NCBI RefSeq assembly: GCF_900141995.1
Contig: NZ_FQZA01000002.1
Span: forward strand, 417,766-481,765
From: Palleronia salina
GTDB taxonomy: Bacteria > Pseudomonadota > Alphaproteobacteria > Rhodobacterales > Rhodobacteraceae
Direction of reading: 5' to 3'
Length of the DNA: 64,000 bases
The position numbers were made by a program, and so were the translations under genes. Below are positions 1 through 7,724 of this stretch, in pieces. Position 1 is the first letter of the stretch. Every line of letters begins with the position of its first letter. The notes beneath the pieces are model-generated. The model did no database searches and had not been told where the DNA came from. It worked only from the letters and a program-made list of their open reading frames with translations.

Positions 1-648
1 GGCGATGTCGGCAGCGACGGGGTCGTGGGGCGGCGTTTCCACGCGATCGGGCCCGGTGTCCCAATCCTCGAGAAAGGCGTCGTCCTCGTCGTCCTCGTCG
101 TCCTCGTCGTCCACGTCCGGCGCGCCGGCGTCGGCCTGTCCGGCCGGGTCCCGGTCGTCCGCGTCTTCGGCGGTCTCCTCGTCCACCGGGAGCGTCTCGT
201 CGGGCAGGTCCACGGGCGCCGTCGCGGCCGGTTCGCCCCAATCCGCCTCGTCGTCGTAGTCGTCCGTCGCGGCGGGGTCCGGCACAGGCGGCGGCGGGGG
301 TGCCTCGCGGCGGCGCGCGGGCTCGGGCAGGCCCATCTCGGTCTGCTCTTCCACGGGCTGGGCGGCGGCGCGGCGGCGTTGGGCGGCCTCGCGCTCGGCC
401 TCCTCGCGCAGGATGGCGCGGGTGCGTTCGTCAAGCTCGCGCCGGCGGCGGCGCTGCTCGGTCCCGTCCTCGGATGACGTGTCGTCGACGGAGGGCGTGG
501 ATGCGCCGGCGGGGTCACGCGCAACACCGTCGGGGCCGGCAAACCACGTGTGCCCGCAATTCGAGCATTGCACGTCGCGGCCCTCGGAAGGGATGAGACC
601 CGGGTCGATTTCGTACTGCGCCTCGCAATTCGGGCAGATCAGCCGCAT
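1..648 (-). CDS. Zinc-ribbon acidic protein, MJ0042-type finger (partial)
   Basis: The gene reads leftward from the ATG at 648-646 and is still open at the window edge, so only 216 N-terminal residues are seen. The start MRLICPNCEAQYEID, followed about 20 residues later by CSNCGHTWF, is a four-cysteine zinc ribbon of the MJ0042/zinc_ribbon_5 kind found at the N-terminus of many alphaproteobacterial proteins. After it comes a low-complexity region: an Arg/Glu-rich, probably helical stretch, a short proline run, then a strongly acidic Asp/Glu tract. The gene is divergent from ftsE across 137 bases. Membership of the finger family is clear; the function is unknown and the C-terminal part lies outside the window. 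Confidence 0.85.
   Translation of the reverse strand, partial: MRLICPNCEAQYEIDPGLIPSEGRDVQCSNCGHTWFAGPDGVARDPAGASTPSVDDTSSEDGTEQRRRRRELDERTRAILREEAEREAAQRRRAAAQPVEEQTEMGLPEPARRREAPPPPPVPDPAATDDYDDEADWGEPAATAPVDLPDETLPVDEETAEDADDRDPAGQADAGAPDVDDEDDEDDEDDAFLEDWDTGPDRVETPPHDPVAADIA
79..111. repeat. 9-bp tandem repeat in the acidic tract
   Basis: About 3.7 head-to-tail copies of GTCGTCCTC lie inside the zinc-ribbon gene and encode a run of Asp-Asp-Glu on the minus strand. The unit is a multiple of three, so copy-number change would lengthen or shorten the acidic tract without a frameshift. Confidence 0.85.
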
Positions 649-785
649 CACGTTTCCCTTTGTCGCGGCGCCATTTTCGACTTCCGCTTGCCTGTACTGA
701 ATTGTTAGCTGTGCGTCAGAGCATTTCAAACCCCTGACGCCGTGTCCGGGGGTTTCACGCCACACTGTGTGGCACAGCTGCCGGG

Positions 786-1475
786 ATGGGGACCGTTTTG
801 ATCGAGCTTTCGGGCGTGAGCTATGGCTATGACGGGCGGCCATTGATCCAGGACCTGGACCTGGCATTGGCGCCGGGGTCGTTCCATTTCCTGACCGGGC
901 CGTCCGGCGCCGGGAAAACCACGCTGTTGAAATTGTGCTACCTGGAATTGGCGCCGGTCCAGGGACGGATCTCGGCCTTCGGCAAACCCGCGGAGCAGCT
1001 GGGCCGGGACGGGATCGCGCAGCTGCGCCGCCGCGTGGGCGTGGTGCACCAGGATTGCCGGTTCCTTGACCACCTTCCGCTGCTCGACAACATCGCGCTG
1101 CCGCTGGCGGCCTCGGGCCAGCCGATCGAGGCACACGCCGCCGATATCTCGGCGCTGCTGGAATGGGTGGGGCTGGACGGGCGGGCCGATGCCCTGCCGC
1201 CACAGTTGTCGGGGGGCGAGCGGCAGCGCGCCGCGCTGGCCCGCGCGCTGATCCTGTCGCCCGACGTGATCCTGGCCGACGAGCCCACGGGCAATGTCGA
1301 CTGGGAGATGTCTTTGCGGCTTCTGTCGCTGCTGGTCGAGCTGAACCGCATGGGTAAGGCGGTGCTGATCGCCACCCATGACCTGAACCTTATCCGGCAG
1401 GCCAAGTCGCAGGTGCAGGCCCGTGTGCTGCGCCTGCGGGCCGGACGGCTGGACGTGGCGGGGGCGGACCTGTGA
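786..1475 (+). CDS. ftsE: Cell division ATP-binding protein FtsE
   Basis: ABC-type ATPase that pairs with FtsX at the inner membrane and couples ATP hydrolysis to septal peptidoglycan hydrolase activation. All core motifs are visible: Walker A GPSGAGKTT at residues 38-46, Q-loop Gln89, signature LSGGE at 141-145, Walker B VILADEP from 161 and the switch His in IATHD. The length (229 aa) is normal. I took the first ATG; a TTG four codons further in is an alternative start. Its stop overlaps the GTG of ftsX by four bases (GTGA), so the two are translationally coupled. The partner gene immediately downstream supports FtsE rather than a generic LolD-like ATPase. Confidence 0.95.
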   Translation: MGTVLIELSGVSYGYDGRPLIQDLDLALAPGSFHFLTGPSGAGKTTLLKLCYLELAPVQGRISAFGKPAEQLGRDGIAQLRRRVGVVHQDCRFLDHLPLLDNIALPLAASGQPIEAHAADISALLEWVGLDGRADALPPQLSGGERQRAALARALILSPDVILADEPTGNVDWEMSLRLLSLLVELNRMGKAVLIATHDLNLIRQAKSQVQARVLRLRAGRLDVAGADL

Positions 1476-2374
1476 GCCGGATGGTGCCGATCCTGGGGCT
1501 GCTGCGGGGCGACACCTCGGCCGACCGGGTGGTGCCGCCCACGGGCTTCACCGCGCGGCTGACCGTGTTCACCGCGGCGGCCATGGCCTTCCTCGCGGTC
1601 TTCGCGCTGGCGCTGTCGCTGGCCACCGCGCGGCTGGCCGACCGCTGGGGCACCGCGCTGGCGCAGGGGGCGACGATCCGCATCTCGGCCCCCGCCGAGC
1701 AGCGCGCCGCGCAGACCGAGGCGGTGCTGCGGATCCTGCGCGAGACCCCGGGCGTCGCGTCGGCCCGCGCGCTGGGCGAGGACGAGCAGCGCGCGCTGCT
1801 GGCGCCGTGGTTCGGCCCCGACCTGCCGGTCGAGACCCTGCCGATCCCGCAACTGGTCGAGGTGGTCGAGGACGGCCGCGGCTTCGACGCGCAGGGGGTG
1901 CGCCTGCGGCTGAGGGCCGAGGCGCCCGGCGCCGTGCTGGACGACCACAGCAGGTGGCGGCGTCCGCTGGTGCGCGCGGCGGATCGGCTGAACCTGCTGG
2001 GGCTGGGCGCACTGACGCTGATCGTGCTGACCATGGCCGCGATGATCACGCTGGCCGCCGGTGCCGCGCTGGCCGCCAACCGGCAGGTGATGGCGGTGCT
2101 GCGGCTGGTGGGCGCGCGCGACACCTACATCGCGCGGGCCTTCGTGCGCCGGTTCACCCTGCGCGCGGGGCTTGGCGCCGCGGTGGGCACGGCCCTGTCC
2201 ATGGGCGCCGTGGCCGCGCTGCCGCGGATGGACGCCGCCGGCAGCTTCCTGACCGGGCTGGGCTTCACCGGGGCGGGCTGGTTGCTGCCCTTGCTGATCC
2301 CGCCGCTTGCTGCTTTGATCGCGTTCTGGGCCACGCGATACGCCGCGATGAAAGCGTTGAAGGAGATTCCATGA
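1472..2374 (+). CDS. ftsX: Cell division permease FtsX
   Basis: Membrane partner of FtsE. The 300-residue protein has one N-terminal membrane segment (around residues 30-52), a periplasmic domain of roughly 110 residues and three C-terminal membrane segments (about 180-205, 230-250 and 265-285), the standard FtsX plan. It starts with GTG inside the ftsE stop and ends in an ATGA overlap with the downstream acyltransferase, so the three genes form one coupled operon. Sequence conservation in this family is low; the assignment rests on topology, the RLVGARDTYIARAFVRR segment typical of FtsX permeases, and position. Confidence 0.93.
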   Translation: MSRMVPILGLLRGDTSADRVVPPTGFTARLTVFTAAAMAFLAVFALALSLATARLADRWGTALAQGATIRISAPAEQRAAQTEAVLRILRETPGVASARALGEDEQRALLAPWFGPDLPVETLPIPQLVEVVEDGRGFDAQGVRLRLRAEAPGAVLDDHSRWRRPLVRAADRLNLLGLGALTLIVLTMAAMITLAAGAALAANRQVMAVLRLVGARDTYIARAFVRRFTLRAGLGAAVGTALSMGAVAALPRMDAAGSFLTGLGFTGAGWLLPLLIPPLAALIAFWATRYAAMKALKEIP

Positions 2375-3117
2375 ACGCGCTCCAGTTCCTGCGCTCGCTG
2401 GCGTTCAACATCTACATGTACGTCTTCATGGCGGGTCTGGGGATCGTGTTCTTCCCGTGGGCCGCGTTCTCGTCGCGGGGCGCACGCACGGCCTGCACCA
2501 TCTACGCCAACCACATCGTGCGGATGGCGGCGATCATGGTGGGCCTGAAATCCGAGGTGCGCGGCCCCGTTCCGCAGGGCGAGGTCATGGTCGCGGCCAA
2601 GCATCAGTCGTTCCTGGATATCCTGATCATCTTTGCCGCGCTGCCCCGTCCCAAGTTCATCATGAAGGCCGAGCTGATGTATGCCCCCGTGCTGGGTCAG
2701 TACGCTTATCGGCTCGGCTGTGTGCCGGTGAACCGGGGCAAGCGGGGCAAGGCCGTCGCCAAGATGCTGGAGGACGTGCAGCGCGGGCGGCGCGAGCCGG
2801 GGCAGCTTTGCATCTATCCGCAGGGCACCCGCGTGGCGCCCGGCGTTCCGGCCCCCTACAAGATCGGGACCCACGTCCTTTACGAACAGCTGGGACAGGA
2901 CTGCGTGCCCGTGGCGACCAATGTGGGCGTGTTCTGGCCCAAGCGCGGCGTCATGCGCCGCCCGGGCACCTGCGTGGTCGAATTCCTCGAGCCGATCCAG
3001 CCGGGGCTGGGCCGCCGCGAGTTCATGAAGCAGCTGGAAGACTCGATCGAAGGGGCCTCGAACCGCCTGAACGACGAGGCGGGGTTCGTCCCGCCGGCGG
3101 CCCGCACGGCGGACTGA
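2371..3117 (+). CDS. plsC: 1-acyl-sn-glycerol-3-phosphate acyltransferase
   Basis: Transfers an acyl chain to lysophosphatidate, giving phosphatidate for membrane lipid synthesis. The catalytic HX4D motif is seen as HQSFLD (His78, Asp83), followed by the substrate-binding block YPQGTR near residue 140, where the family more often has EGTR. A hydrophobic N-terminal segment (about residues 8-30) anchors it in the inner membrane. I start it at the ATG in the ATGA overlap with ftsX, giving 248 aa, the usual length. Coupling to ftsEX would link lipid synthesis to division, but that is inference from position only. Confidence 0.92.
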   Translation: MNALQFLRSLAFNIYMYVFMAGLGIVFFPWAAFSSRGARTACTIYANHIVRMAAIMVGLKSEVRGPVPQGEVMVAAKHQSFLDILIIFAALPRPKFIMKAELMYAPVLGQYAYRLGCVPVNRGKRGKAVAKMLEDVQRGRREPGQLCIYPQGTRVAPGVPAPYKIGTHVLYEQLGQDCVPVATNVGVFWPKRGVMRRPGTCVVEFLEPIQPGLGRREFMKQLEDSIEGASNRLNDEAGFVPPAARTAD

Positions 3118-3130
3118 GCCCCGGCGGGAT

Positions 3131-3142
3131 TTGGTATACCAA
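3131..3142. promoter_or_regulatory. GntR-type operator palindrome, site 1
   Basis: Perfect 12-bp palindrome TTGGTATACCAA, 49 bases before the ATG of the 2-hydroxyacid dehydrogenase. It shares the core TGGTATACCA with four other sites in the island. Palindromes of this kind (GTNTACNNAC-like half sites) are typical of FadR/UxuR-type GntR regulators, and one such regulator is encoded at 11465. Confidence 0.75.
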
Positions 3143-3191
3143 GGCGGCGCGTTCGCTGTTAGCGTCCCGGCAATCGCATCAGGAGGACGCC

Positions 3192-4133
3192 ATGACCGCC
3201 AAGACGCTTGCCATCGGCAACTACAACGACACCGACGCCGCCGCGCTGGAGCATGACCTGAACGCTCAGCGCGTGTCCAACCTGGACGAGGCGCTGGCGC
3301 TGGACGACGCCGCGCGCGAGGCCGTGACCGCCATCGCCTACATGGGCCACGCGGCGTTCGGCGGCGACGCCATGGACGCGTTCCCGAACCTTTGCCTGAT
3401 CGCGAATTTCGGCGTGGGCTACGACGCCATCGACGTGGACGCGGCGAGCGCCCGGGACATCGCGCTGACCAACACGCCGGACGTGCTGAACGACGACGTG
3501 GCCGACCTGGCCGTGGCCATGCTGCTGATGCAGGGACGGCGGATGCGGCAGGGCGACGAACTGGTCCGCTCGGGCCGCTGGGCCGACGGCGAAAGCTTTC
3601 CGCTGAACCGCAAGATGAGCGGCGCGAAGGTGGGTATCCTCGGGCTGGGCCGGATCGGGCACGACATCGCCAGCCGCCTGGCCGCGTTCAAGATGGACCT
3701 GCATTACTGGTCGCGCTCGGAAAAGGACACGCCCGGCTGGACCTACCACGGCGATCCCATGGACCTGGCCCGCGCGGTGGACGTGCTGGTCATCGCGCTG
3801 GTGGGCGGCCCCGAGACCGAGAACATGGTGAATGCCGCCATGCTGGACGCGCTGGGCAAGGACGGCGTGGTCATCAACATCTCGCGCGGGACGACCGTGG
3901 ACGAGGGCGCGCTGCTGGACGCGCTCGAGGCCGGACGCATCGCCGGGGCCGGGCTGGACGTGTTCGTGGGCGAGCCGAAGGTCGATCCGCGCTTCTACAA
4001 GCTGGACCAGGTGGTGCTGCAGCCGCACCAGGGCTCCGGCACCGTCGCGACGCGGGCCGCCATGGGTCAGCTGCAGCGTGACAACGTGGCCGCCTTCCAC
4101 GATGGCAAGCCGCTGCTGACCCGCGTGAACTAG
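3192..4133 (+). CDS. D-isomer 2-hydroxyacid dehydrogenase (glyoxylate/hydroxypyruvate reductase type)
   Basis: NAD(P)-dependent enzyme that interconverts a 2-oxoacid and a D-2-hydroxyacid, most likely glyoxylate/glycolate or hydroxypyruvate/glycerate. The Rossmann motif GLGRIG is at residues 151-156 and the catalytic triad is Arg232, Glu261 and His279 (in PHQGSGT). The length of 313 aa is normal. The start ATG follows AGGAGGACGCC. It stands alone on the plus strand behind operator site 1, so it is probably regulated with the island, where glycolate released by the FAH branch would be a plausible substrate. Its stop shares the sequence CTAG with the stop of the convergent permease gene. Confidence 0.88.
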   Translation: MTAKTLAIGNYNDTDAAALEHDLNAQRVSNLDEALALDDAAREAVTAIAYMGHAAFGGDAMDAFPNLCLIANFGVGYDAIDVDAASARDIALTNTPDVLNDDVADLAVAMLLMQGRRMRQGDELVRSGRWADGESFPLNRKMSGAKVGILGLGRIGHDIASRLAAFKMDLHYWSRSEKDTPGWTYHGDPMDLARAVDVLVIALVGGPETENMVNAAMLDALGKDGVVINISRGTTVDEGALLDALEAGRIAGAGLDVFVGEPKVDPRFYKLDQVVLQPHQGSGTVATRAAMGQLQRDNVAAFHDGKPLLTRVN

Positions 4134-5068
4134 CGCGTGGCGGGCGAGGGCGGCGGGGGGCCCCGCCGTTCCCGTTCACGGTGCCAGATATAGACGCCGG
4201 CCGCGATGATGATGAGGCCGCCCAGCAGCGTCCAGACGGTGGGCCAGGTGCCGAACACCAGGATCGAGGCGATGGCCGCCAGCACGATCTGGATGTAGAT
4301 CATCGGCGCGAGGATCGACGCATCCGCCAGCCGGTGCGCGTAGGTCGCGAAGATATGGCTGGTGCCGCCGAAGATCCCGACGAGGCACAGCACCACGTAG
4401 CCGCCGACGCTGTCGGGCCAGACCCAGACCGACCAGGCGAAGGGCAGCAGGACCAGCGTGGCGAGTCCCGAAGCCCAGACCTGCGAGGTCGCGTTGCTTT
4501 CGATCCCCGCCAGCATCCGCGTCATGATGAAGTAGAGCGACGCCAGCGTCATCGCGAGCAGGTTCAGCAGCATCGCCGGGTGGAACTCGGCCCCCCAGGG
4601 CTGCATCACGACCAGCACGCCCAGGAAGCCCACGCAGACGGCCACCAGCCGGTGGATGCCCACCCGTTCGCCCAGGATCGGGATGGCGAGCAGCGTCACC
4701 GCGATGGGCCCCGAGAACATGATCGTCGTCGTCACCGTCAGCGGCAGGTATTGCAACGCGGTGAAGTTGCATACGGTGCTGCCCATCAGGAACAGCGACC
4801 GCAGCGCCTGCCGCTTCGGCGCGTTCGACCGGATGGCGTCGCCCCCCTCGCGCGGGAGGAACATCACCAGCGCCTGCAGGAAATGCACCGCGTAACGCGC
4901 GAACACGACCTGGATCGCCGGCAGCCCCGCCAGCACCAGCCACTTGGCCGAGGTATCGATGCAGGTGAAGCCCAGCACGGCCAGGGCCATCATCCCGACG
5001 CCCAGGCCCAGCCGGTCTTCTCGGGCCGCCACCTCGTGATGAAGTGGCGGCTGATGAACGCTTGGCAT
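4130..5068 (-). CDS. EamA/RhaT-family (DMT) permease
   Basis: Integral membrane protein of the drug/metabolite transporter superfamily with about ten hydrophobic segments arranged as two EamA repeats; 312 aa is typical. The start ATG overlaps the stop of the upstream SDR by one base (TGATG), which makes it the last gene of the dctP-led operon. Members export or import small metabolites and the substrate cannot be read from sequence. In this setting it may move a pathway intermediate. A longer reading frame continues upstream through the SDR gene in another frame and is not used. Confidence 0.85.
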   Translation of the reverse strand: MPSVHQPPLHHEVAAREDRLGLGVGMMALAVLGFTCIDTSAKWLVLAGLPAIQVVFARYAVHFLQALVMFLPREGGDAIRSNAPKRQALRSLFLMGSTVCNFTALQYLPLTVTTTIMFSGPIAVTLLAIPILGERVGIHRLVAVCVGFLGVLVVMQPWGAEFHPAMLLNLLAMTLASLYFIMTRMLAGIESNATSQVWASGLATLVLLPFAWSVWVWPDSVGGYVVLCLVGIFGGTSHIFATYAHRLADASILAPMIYIQIVLAAIASILVFGTWPTVWTLLGGLIIIAAGVYIWHRERERRGPPPPSPATR

Positions 5069-5793
5069 CAGCCCACCGACCACCCGCCGTCGATGACATG
5101 CGCGTGCCCGGTGGTGAAGGCGCTCTCGTCCGAGCCCAGGTAGATCGCCAGCTTGGCGATTTCCTCGGGCGTGCCGACGCGGCCCATGGGCTGGCGGGCG
5201 ATGAACTGCTTCTTCGCGGCCTCGTAGTCGCCGCTGTCCTCCCACCGCTGGTGCAGCGACGGGCTGTCCACGGTGCCGGGACAGATGCAGTTGCAGCGCA
5301 CGCCGGTGGTCACGTAGTCCAGCGCGACCGACTTGGTCATGGCGATGACCGCCGCCTTGGTCGCCGCGTAGACGAAGCGGTTCGGCGCCGCGATGATCGA
5401 GCTGGCCACGGACGAGACGTTGATGATCGAGCCGCCGCCGCGTTCCACCATGCCCGGCAGCGCGACCTGCATCCCGTGAAACTGCGTGCGGCAGTTCAGG
5501 TCGAACGCGAAGCCCCACTGCTCGTCCGTGCAATCGGCGATGGTGCCGTTATGCACGAAGCCCGCGCAGTTCACGAGGATGTCGGGCTTGGCGTCGGTGA
5601 TCGCCTTTTGCAGCGCATCCTTGTCGGTGGCGTCCAGCGCGAAGCTTTCGGCCGCCTTGATGTCCGACAGCAGGTCACCCTTCAGGTCGGTGGCCACCAC
5701 GTGCGCACCCTCGGCGGTCATCGCCTCGGCCACGGCGCGGCCGATGCCTTGCCCGGCCGCCGTGATGAAGGCGCGTTTTCCGTTCAGTCTCAT
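5068..5793 (-). CDS. SDR dehydrogenase, BDH2 / 2-keto-3-deoxy sugar acid dehydrogenase type
   Basis: Short-chain dehydrogenase of 241 aa with the cofactor loop TAAGQGIG (residues 11-18) and catalytic Ser128, Tyr142 and Lys146. It resembles mammalian BDH2/DHRS6 and the bacterial 2-keto-3-deoxy-L-fuconate 4-dehydrogenases closely in the blocks NCAGFVHNGT, RCNCICPGTVDSPSL and the C-terminal VIDGGWS. In those bacterial pathways the enzyme oxidises C4 of a 2-keto-3-deoxy acid, and an FAH-family hydrolase then cleaves the 2,4-diketo product. An FAH gene and a dehydratase are both present in this island, which supports that role. It lies one base after the beta-hydroxyacid dehydrogenase gene. Confidence 0.85.
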   Translation of the reverse strand: MRLNGKRAFITAAGQGIGRAVAEAMTAEGAHVVATDLKGDLLSDIKAAESFALDATDKDALQKAITDAKPDILVNCAGFVHNGTIADCTDEQWGFAFDLNCRTQFHGMQVALPGMVERGGGSIINVSSVASSIIAAPNRFVYAATKAAVIAMTKSVALDYVTTGVRCNCICPGTVDSPSLHQRWEDSGDYEAAKKQFIARQPMGRVGTPEEIAKLAIYLGSDESAFTTGHAHVIDGGWSVG

Positions 5794-5794
5794 G

Positions 5795-6682
5795 TTACTT
5801 GCTTTCCAGGTTCTTGGTCATCCAGTCCACCATCTCGGGGACGTTCAAATCGCCCGAGCCGCCATCGCGCGCGGCCCGAAGGGTGGCATCGGCGCAGCCG
5901 GCCATGCGGCTGTCGACGCCGAAATTCTCGGCCATCTGCTTGTAGTAGCCCACGTCCTTGGCCGCGTTCGCGACCGAGAAGGCCAGGTCGATCTGCCCGT
6001 CGGTGGCATAGTTCTTGATGAAGTCCATCATGCCCGAGTGGTTCGGCCCCGCCGCCATCACGTCGTAGACCATCTGGCGCGGCACGCCGACCTTGTCCGA
6101 CACGGCGAAGACCTCGGACATGGCCATGGCGGTGGTCATGGCGAAGAAGTTGTTCATCAGCTTGATCTTGTGGCCGTTGCCCAGGTCGCCCAGGTGAAAG
6201 ACGTTCTCGCCCAGGTCGTCGAGCACCGGCTTCACCTTGTCGTAGGCGTCCTTGTCGCCCGCGCACATGATGTTCAGCTTGCCGTCCACCGCGTGGGCGG
6301 GCGTGCGGCCCAGCGGCGCGTCCAGGTAGGCCGCGCCCTTCTCGGCCAGGTCGGCGCCGATCTTGGTGGTCGAGCTCGGCAGCGAGGTGCCGAAGTCGAT
6401 GACCACCTGCCCGGATTTCGTGCCGGCCAGTACGCCGTCATCGCCGTAGATGCGCGATTCGACATGGTCAGACGTGCCCATGCAGAGCATCACGATGTCC
6501 GAGCCTTCGGCCAGTTCCCGGGCCGACGCGGCCTCGGTCGCGCCGCGCGAAATGGCTTCCTCGATCCCGCTGCGGTCGCGGTTGCCCAGTGCGATGACGG
6601 GATAGCCGGCCTTCTGCAGGCACTCGACCATGGCGCGGCCCATCAGCCCCAGCCCGATGAATCCGATAGTTGGCTTGCTCAT
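5795..6682 (-). CDS. Beta-hydroxyacid dehydrogenase (3-hydroxyisobutyrate dehydrogenase family)
   Basis: NAD(P)-dependent reductase/dehydrogenase of 295 aa. It has the N-terminal motif GFIGLGLMG (residues 7-15), the substrate block DAPLGRT (121-127) and the catalytic lysine Lys174 in KLMNN. Relatives include tartronate semialdehyde reductase, 3-hydroxyisobutyrate, L-threonate and sulfolactaldehyde dehydrogenases. The GRT in place of the usual SGG is shared with the sulfolactaldehyde reductase (YihU) branch, so the substrate may not be a plain tetronate. It is cotranscribed with the dioxygenase 21 bases upstream and the SDR one base downstream. Confidence 0.85.
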   Translation of the reverse strand: MSKPTIGFIGLGLMGRAMVECLQKAGYPVIALGNRDRSGIEEAISRGATEAASARELAEGSDIVMLCMGTSDHVESRIYGDDGVLAGTKSGQVVIDFGTSLPSSTTKIGADLAEKGAAYLDAPLGRTPAHAVDGKLNIMCAGDKDAYDKVKPVLDDLGENVFHLGDLGNGHKIKLMNNFFAMTTAMAMSEVFAVSDKVGVPRQMVYDVMAAGPNHSGMMDFIKNYATDGQIDLAFSVANAAKDVGYYKQMAENFGVDSRMAGCADATLRAARDGGSGDLNVPEMVDWMTKNLESK

Positions 6683-6703
6683 GCTTTCTTCCTTTCGTGA
6701 TCG

Positions 6704-7654
6704 TCAGGCGCAGGCCGGGCTGTCGCCCGTCCAGCGATGAATCGGGATGTGCGGCTGCGGCGCGAGCCGGGCGCGCGTGTCCAGCCACATCTGCCGCCAC
6801 GTCGACCAATCCCCCAGGACCGCGTTCGGGTCCCTGGCCGAGCGGGCGACGAATTCGGGGAAATGCGACCGCCCCGTGGGCTGGCCGGTGACGTTGTAGC
6901 GGATGTCGAAGCTCCACCGGAACCGGTCCGAGCGGTTGTCGAGCGATGCGTGCGGCGTCAGCGGGTGGAAGATCACCGCGCCGCCGGCCTTCACCGGCAG
7001 GGGGATCGCCCTGGATTCGTCCAGGAAGCCGTCCGCGATGGCGGTCTGGCGCTTGGGGCAGTGCGGGTACATCTGCGGCCGGCCCGGCACGACCTGCAGG
7101 CAGCCGTTCTCGACGGTGGCATCCTCGACCGCGATCCAGACGGTGACCATCCGCGTGTCGTCGCCGTCCTCGTGCGCGACGGCGCGGTCCTGGTGCCAGT
7201 CGGTCTGCATCAGGTGGGCGCGCGTCTCGGTCTCGCGGATATTCGGCGCGGGCGGCTTCAGGCGGACGTGCTGGATCGGGTTCGACGTGATCTCGGGGCC
7301 GATCAGGTCCTCGACCAGGTCCAGAAGCCGCGGGTCGGTCACCATGTCGAAGACCGCGGGCCCGATATGGAAGGGCGTGTCGGCATGGATCTTGTCGCCG
7401 GGCAGCGAGATGTCCATCGGCTGAAACCAGTCGCAGCCGGCGTGGTACGAGGTCAGCAGCTTCTGCCAGAAATCGGCGCCGTTGGCGGGCGGCACCAGCC
7501 CCTGCGCGTGCCAGTCGTCGTAAAGACGGTCGAGCAGGTCGACATATTCGCGGCGCACGGCCTCGAGGGCGGCGGGCGACACTGCGTTCTCGACGACCAG
7601 GTAGCCGTCGGACTCGAATTTCGCGATCTGGGTGTCCGTGAGGTGGAGGGGCAT
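6704..7654 (-). CDS. Phytanoyl-CoA dioxygenase (PhyH) family oxygenase 1
   Basis: Predicted Fe(II)/2-oxoglutarate-dependent dioxygenase. The iron-binding facial triad is complete: WHQD gives His154 and Asp156, and His235 is the distal histidine, with Arg244/Arg246 placed to hold 2-oxoglutarate. I chose the ATG at 7654, preceded by AAGGAG, giving 316 aa; a frame open 23 codons further upstream lacks a good ribosome site. It follows dctM by 70 bases and precedes the beta-hydroxyacid dehydrogenase, so it is likely to act on the imported compound (hydroxylation, demethylation or another oxidative release). The substrate is unknown; this is the first of two PhyH genes in the island. Confidence 0.88.
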   Translation of the reverse strand: MPLHLTDTQIAKFESDGYLVVENAVSPAALEAVRREYVDLLDRLYDDWHAQGLVPPANGADFWQKLLTSYHAGCDWFQPMDISLPGDKIHADTPFHIGPAVFDMVTDPRLLDLVEDLIGPEITSNPIQHVRLKPPAPNIRETETRAHLMQTDWHQDRAVAHEDGDDTRMVTVWIAVEDATVENGCLQVVPGRPQMYPHCPKRQTAIADGFLDESRAIPLPVKAGGAVIFHPLTPHASLDNRSDRFRWSFDIRYNVTGQPTGRSHFPEFVARSARDPNAVLGDWSTWRQMWLDTRARLAPQPHIPIHRWTGDSPACA

Positions 7655-7688
7655 GGCCTCGCTCCTTGAAATGGGGAAATGGAAGCGT

Positions 7689-7715
7689 GCGCCGCCCCGG
7701 GGACCGGGACGGCGC
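7689..7715 (-). other. Intercistronic hairpin, dctM-phyH
   Basis: A 12-bp stem with one mismatch (7689-7700 pairing with 7704-7715) and a three-base loop lies in the 70-base gap of the operon. It has no T-run on the transcribed side, so it looks like an mRNA stabiliser or processing site rather than a terminator. Confidence 0.5.
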
Positions 7716-7724
7716 GCGGTCACG

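Noticed and set aside
938..1948. Long minus-strand open frame of 336 codons opposite ftsE/ftsX
   Set aside because: It is antisense to two well-supported genes, is rich in Arg/Gly/Ala as expected from a GC-rich shadow frame, and matches no family.
1423..2370. N-terminal extension of the plsC frame through ftsX
   Set aside because: The extension is arginine/glycine-rich shadow of ftsX; plsC has a proper start in the ATGA overlap at 2371.
7655..7723. 23-codon upstream extension of PhyH 1
   Set aside because: The extension is Arg/Gly-rich and overlaps the intercistronic hairpin; the ATG at 7654 has a good AAGGAG site.
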